Of a stretch of 13,614 nt of DNA, positions 13,494 to 13,614 are shown piece after piece. Source of the DNA: an uncultured Eubacteriales bacterium (GTDB lineage: Bacteria > Bacillota > Clostridia > Oscillospirales > Acutalibacteraceae); the NCBI GenBank assembly GCA_934444895.1, contig CAKSDA010000037.1:1-13614 (forward strand). The letters run 5' to 3'. Below the pieces are notes generated by a model that had not been told where the DNA came from, did no database searches, and saw only the letters and a program-made list of their open reading frames with translations. Each line of letters opens with the position of its first letter. The first letter of the stretch is position 1. The position numbers and the translations under genes were made by a program.

Positions 13494-13541
13494 TAGGGAT
13501 AAATCCGAATCTGTTTTTTAAACAGATTCAAATTTAACCTT
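13494..13541. repeat. Palindromic relic made of two MITE right ends
   Basis: GAATCTGTTT (13507-13516), TTT, AAACAGATTC (13520-13529), extended by TAAAT (13500-13504) and ATTTA (13532-13536). The left half GGATAAATCCGAATCTG plus TTTTTTAAAC is the same as the sub-terminal part of the neighbouring MITE copy, so it reads as two inverted MITE ends joined after loss of the interior. Confidence 0.6.
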
Positions 13542-13614
13542 AGGCAAACAGTGATAAATCCGAATCTGTTTTTTAAACGCTAATTTTTCACATGGCGTTT
13601 GTTAAAATACTCGG
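13540..13614 (-). mobile_element. MITE-like element, copy 3 (inverted, cut by the window end)
   Basis: From TTAGGCAAACAGTGATAA at 13540 the sequence is the reverse complement of the right end of copies 1 and 2, with one mismatch seen (GGCGTTT for GGCATTT). The remaining roughly 200 bases would lie beyond the window. Confidence 0.85.

Overview
The window looks like chromosomal DNA of a low-GC Bacillota, most likely a gut-type member of class Clostridia. The evidence is the AT-rich intergenic DNA, strong AGGAGG ribosome binding sites, near-consensus sigma-A promoters, T-rich intrinsic terminators, and Firmicutes-type protein families (DUF554, DUF421 with DUF4363, small XRE regulators, zinc-ribbon/TM2 membrane proteins). 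No phage, plasmid or resistance module is visible. The class-level placement is an inference.

Layout. (1) 1-440: a tRNA-Asn with encoded CCA and a perfect terminator, followed by an unusual multi-hairpin element built from GTGATAT and ATATCAC heptamers. (2) 440-718: copy 1 of a roughly 280-bp MITE-like element with TTAGGCAAACAG terminal inverted repeats. (3) 795-2030: a DUF554 membrane protein and a GNAT acetyltransferase, 12 bases apart. (4) 2031-2816: a decayed stretch holding the C-terminal remnant of a ZIP metal transporter. (5) 2817-4648: a ketopantoate-reductase-family protein lacking the usual catalytic lysine, then an alpha/beta hydrolase. (6) 4846-5544: a perfect TTGACA-N17-TATAAT promoter with a TetR-style palindrome in its spacer, driving a membrane-anchored XRE regulator. 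(7) 5640-6954: a small XRE regulator divergent from a zinc-ribbon/TM2 protein, then a second zinc-ribbon membrane protein. TGACA...TGTCA palindromes sit on the promoters of both membrane-protein genes. (8) 7130-7624: a lipoprotein on the minus strand. (9) 7954-8996: a DUF421/DUF4363 pair closed by a terminator, with MITE copy 2 just beyond it. (10) 9698-13192: the amino-sugar operon, in which a phosphoglucosamine mutase carries an N-terminal XRE DNA-binding domain (a fusion) and is followed 18 bases later by glmS. (11) 13261-13614: non-coding DNA, a palindromic MITE-end relic and an inverted, truncated MITE copy 3.

How the parts may work together. GlmM and GlmS make glucosamine-1-phosphate and glucosamine-6-phosphate for peptidoglycan. 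The DNA-binding domain fused to GlmM, with no glmS ribozyme visible, suggests a route to enzyme-linked control of the operon; this is inference. The small XRE protein is likely an autoregulator that also controls the two zinc-ribbon membrane proteins through shared palindromes. The MITE family and the heptamer hairpin array are the most notable non-coding elements.
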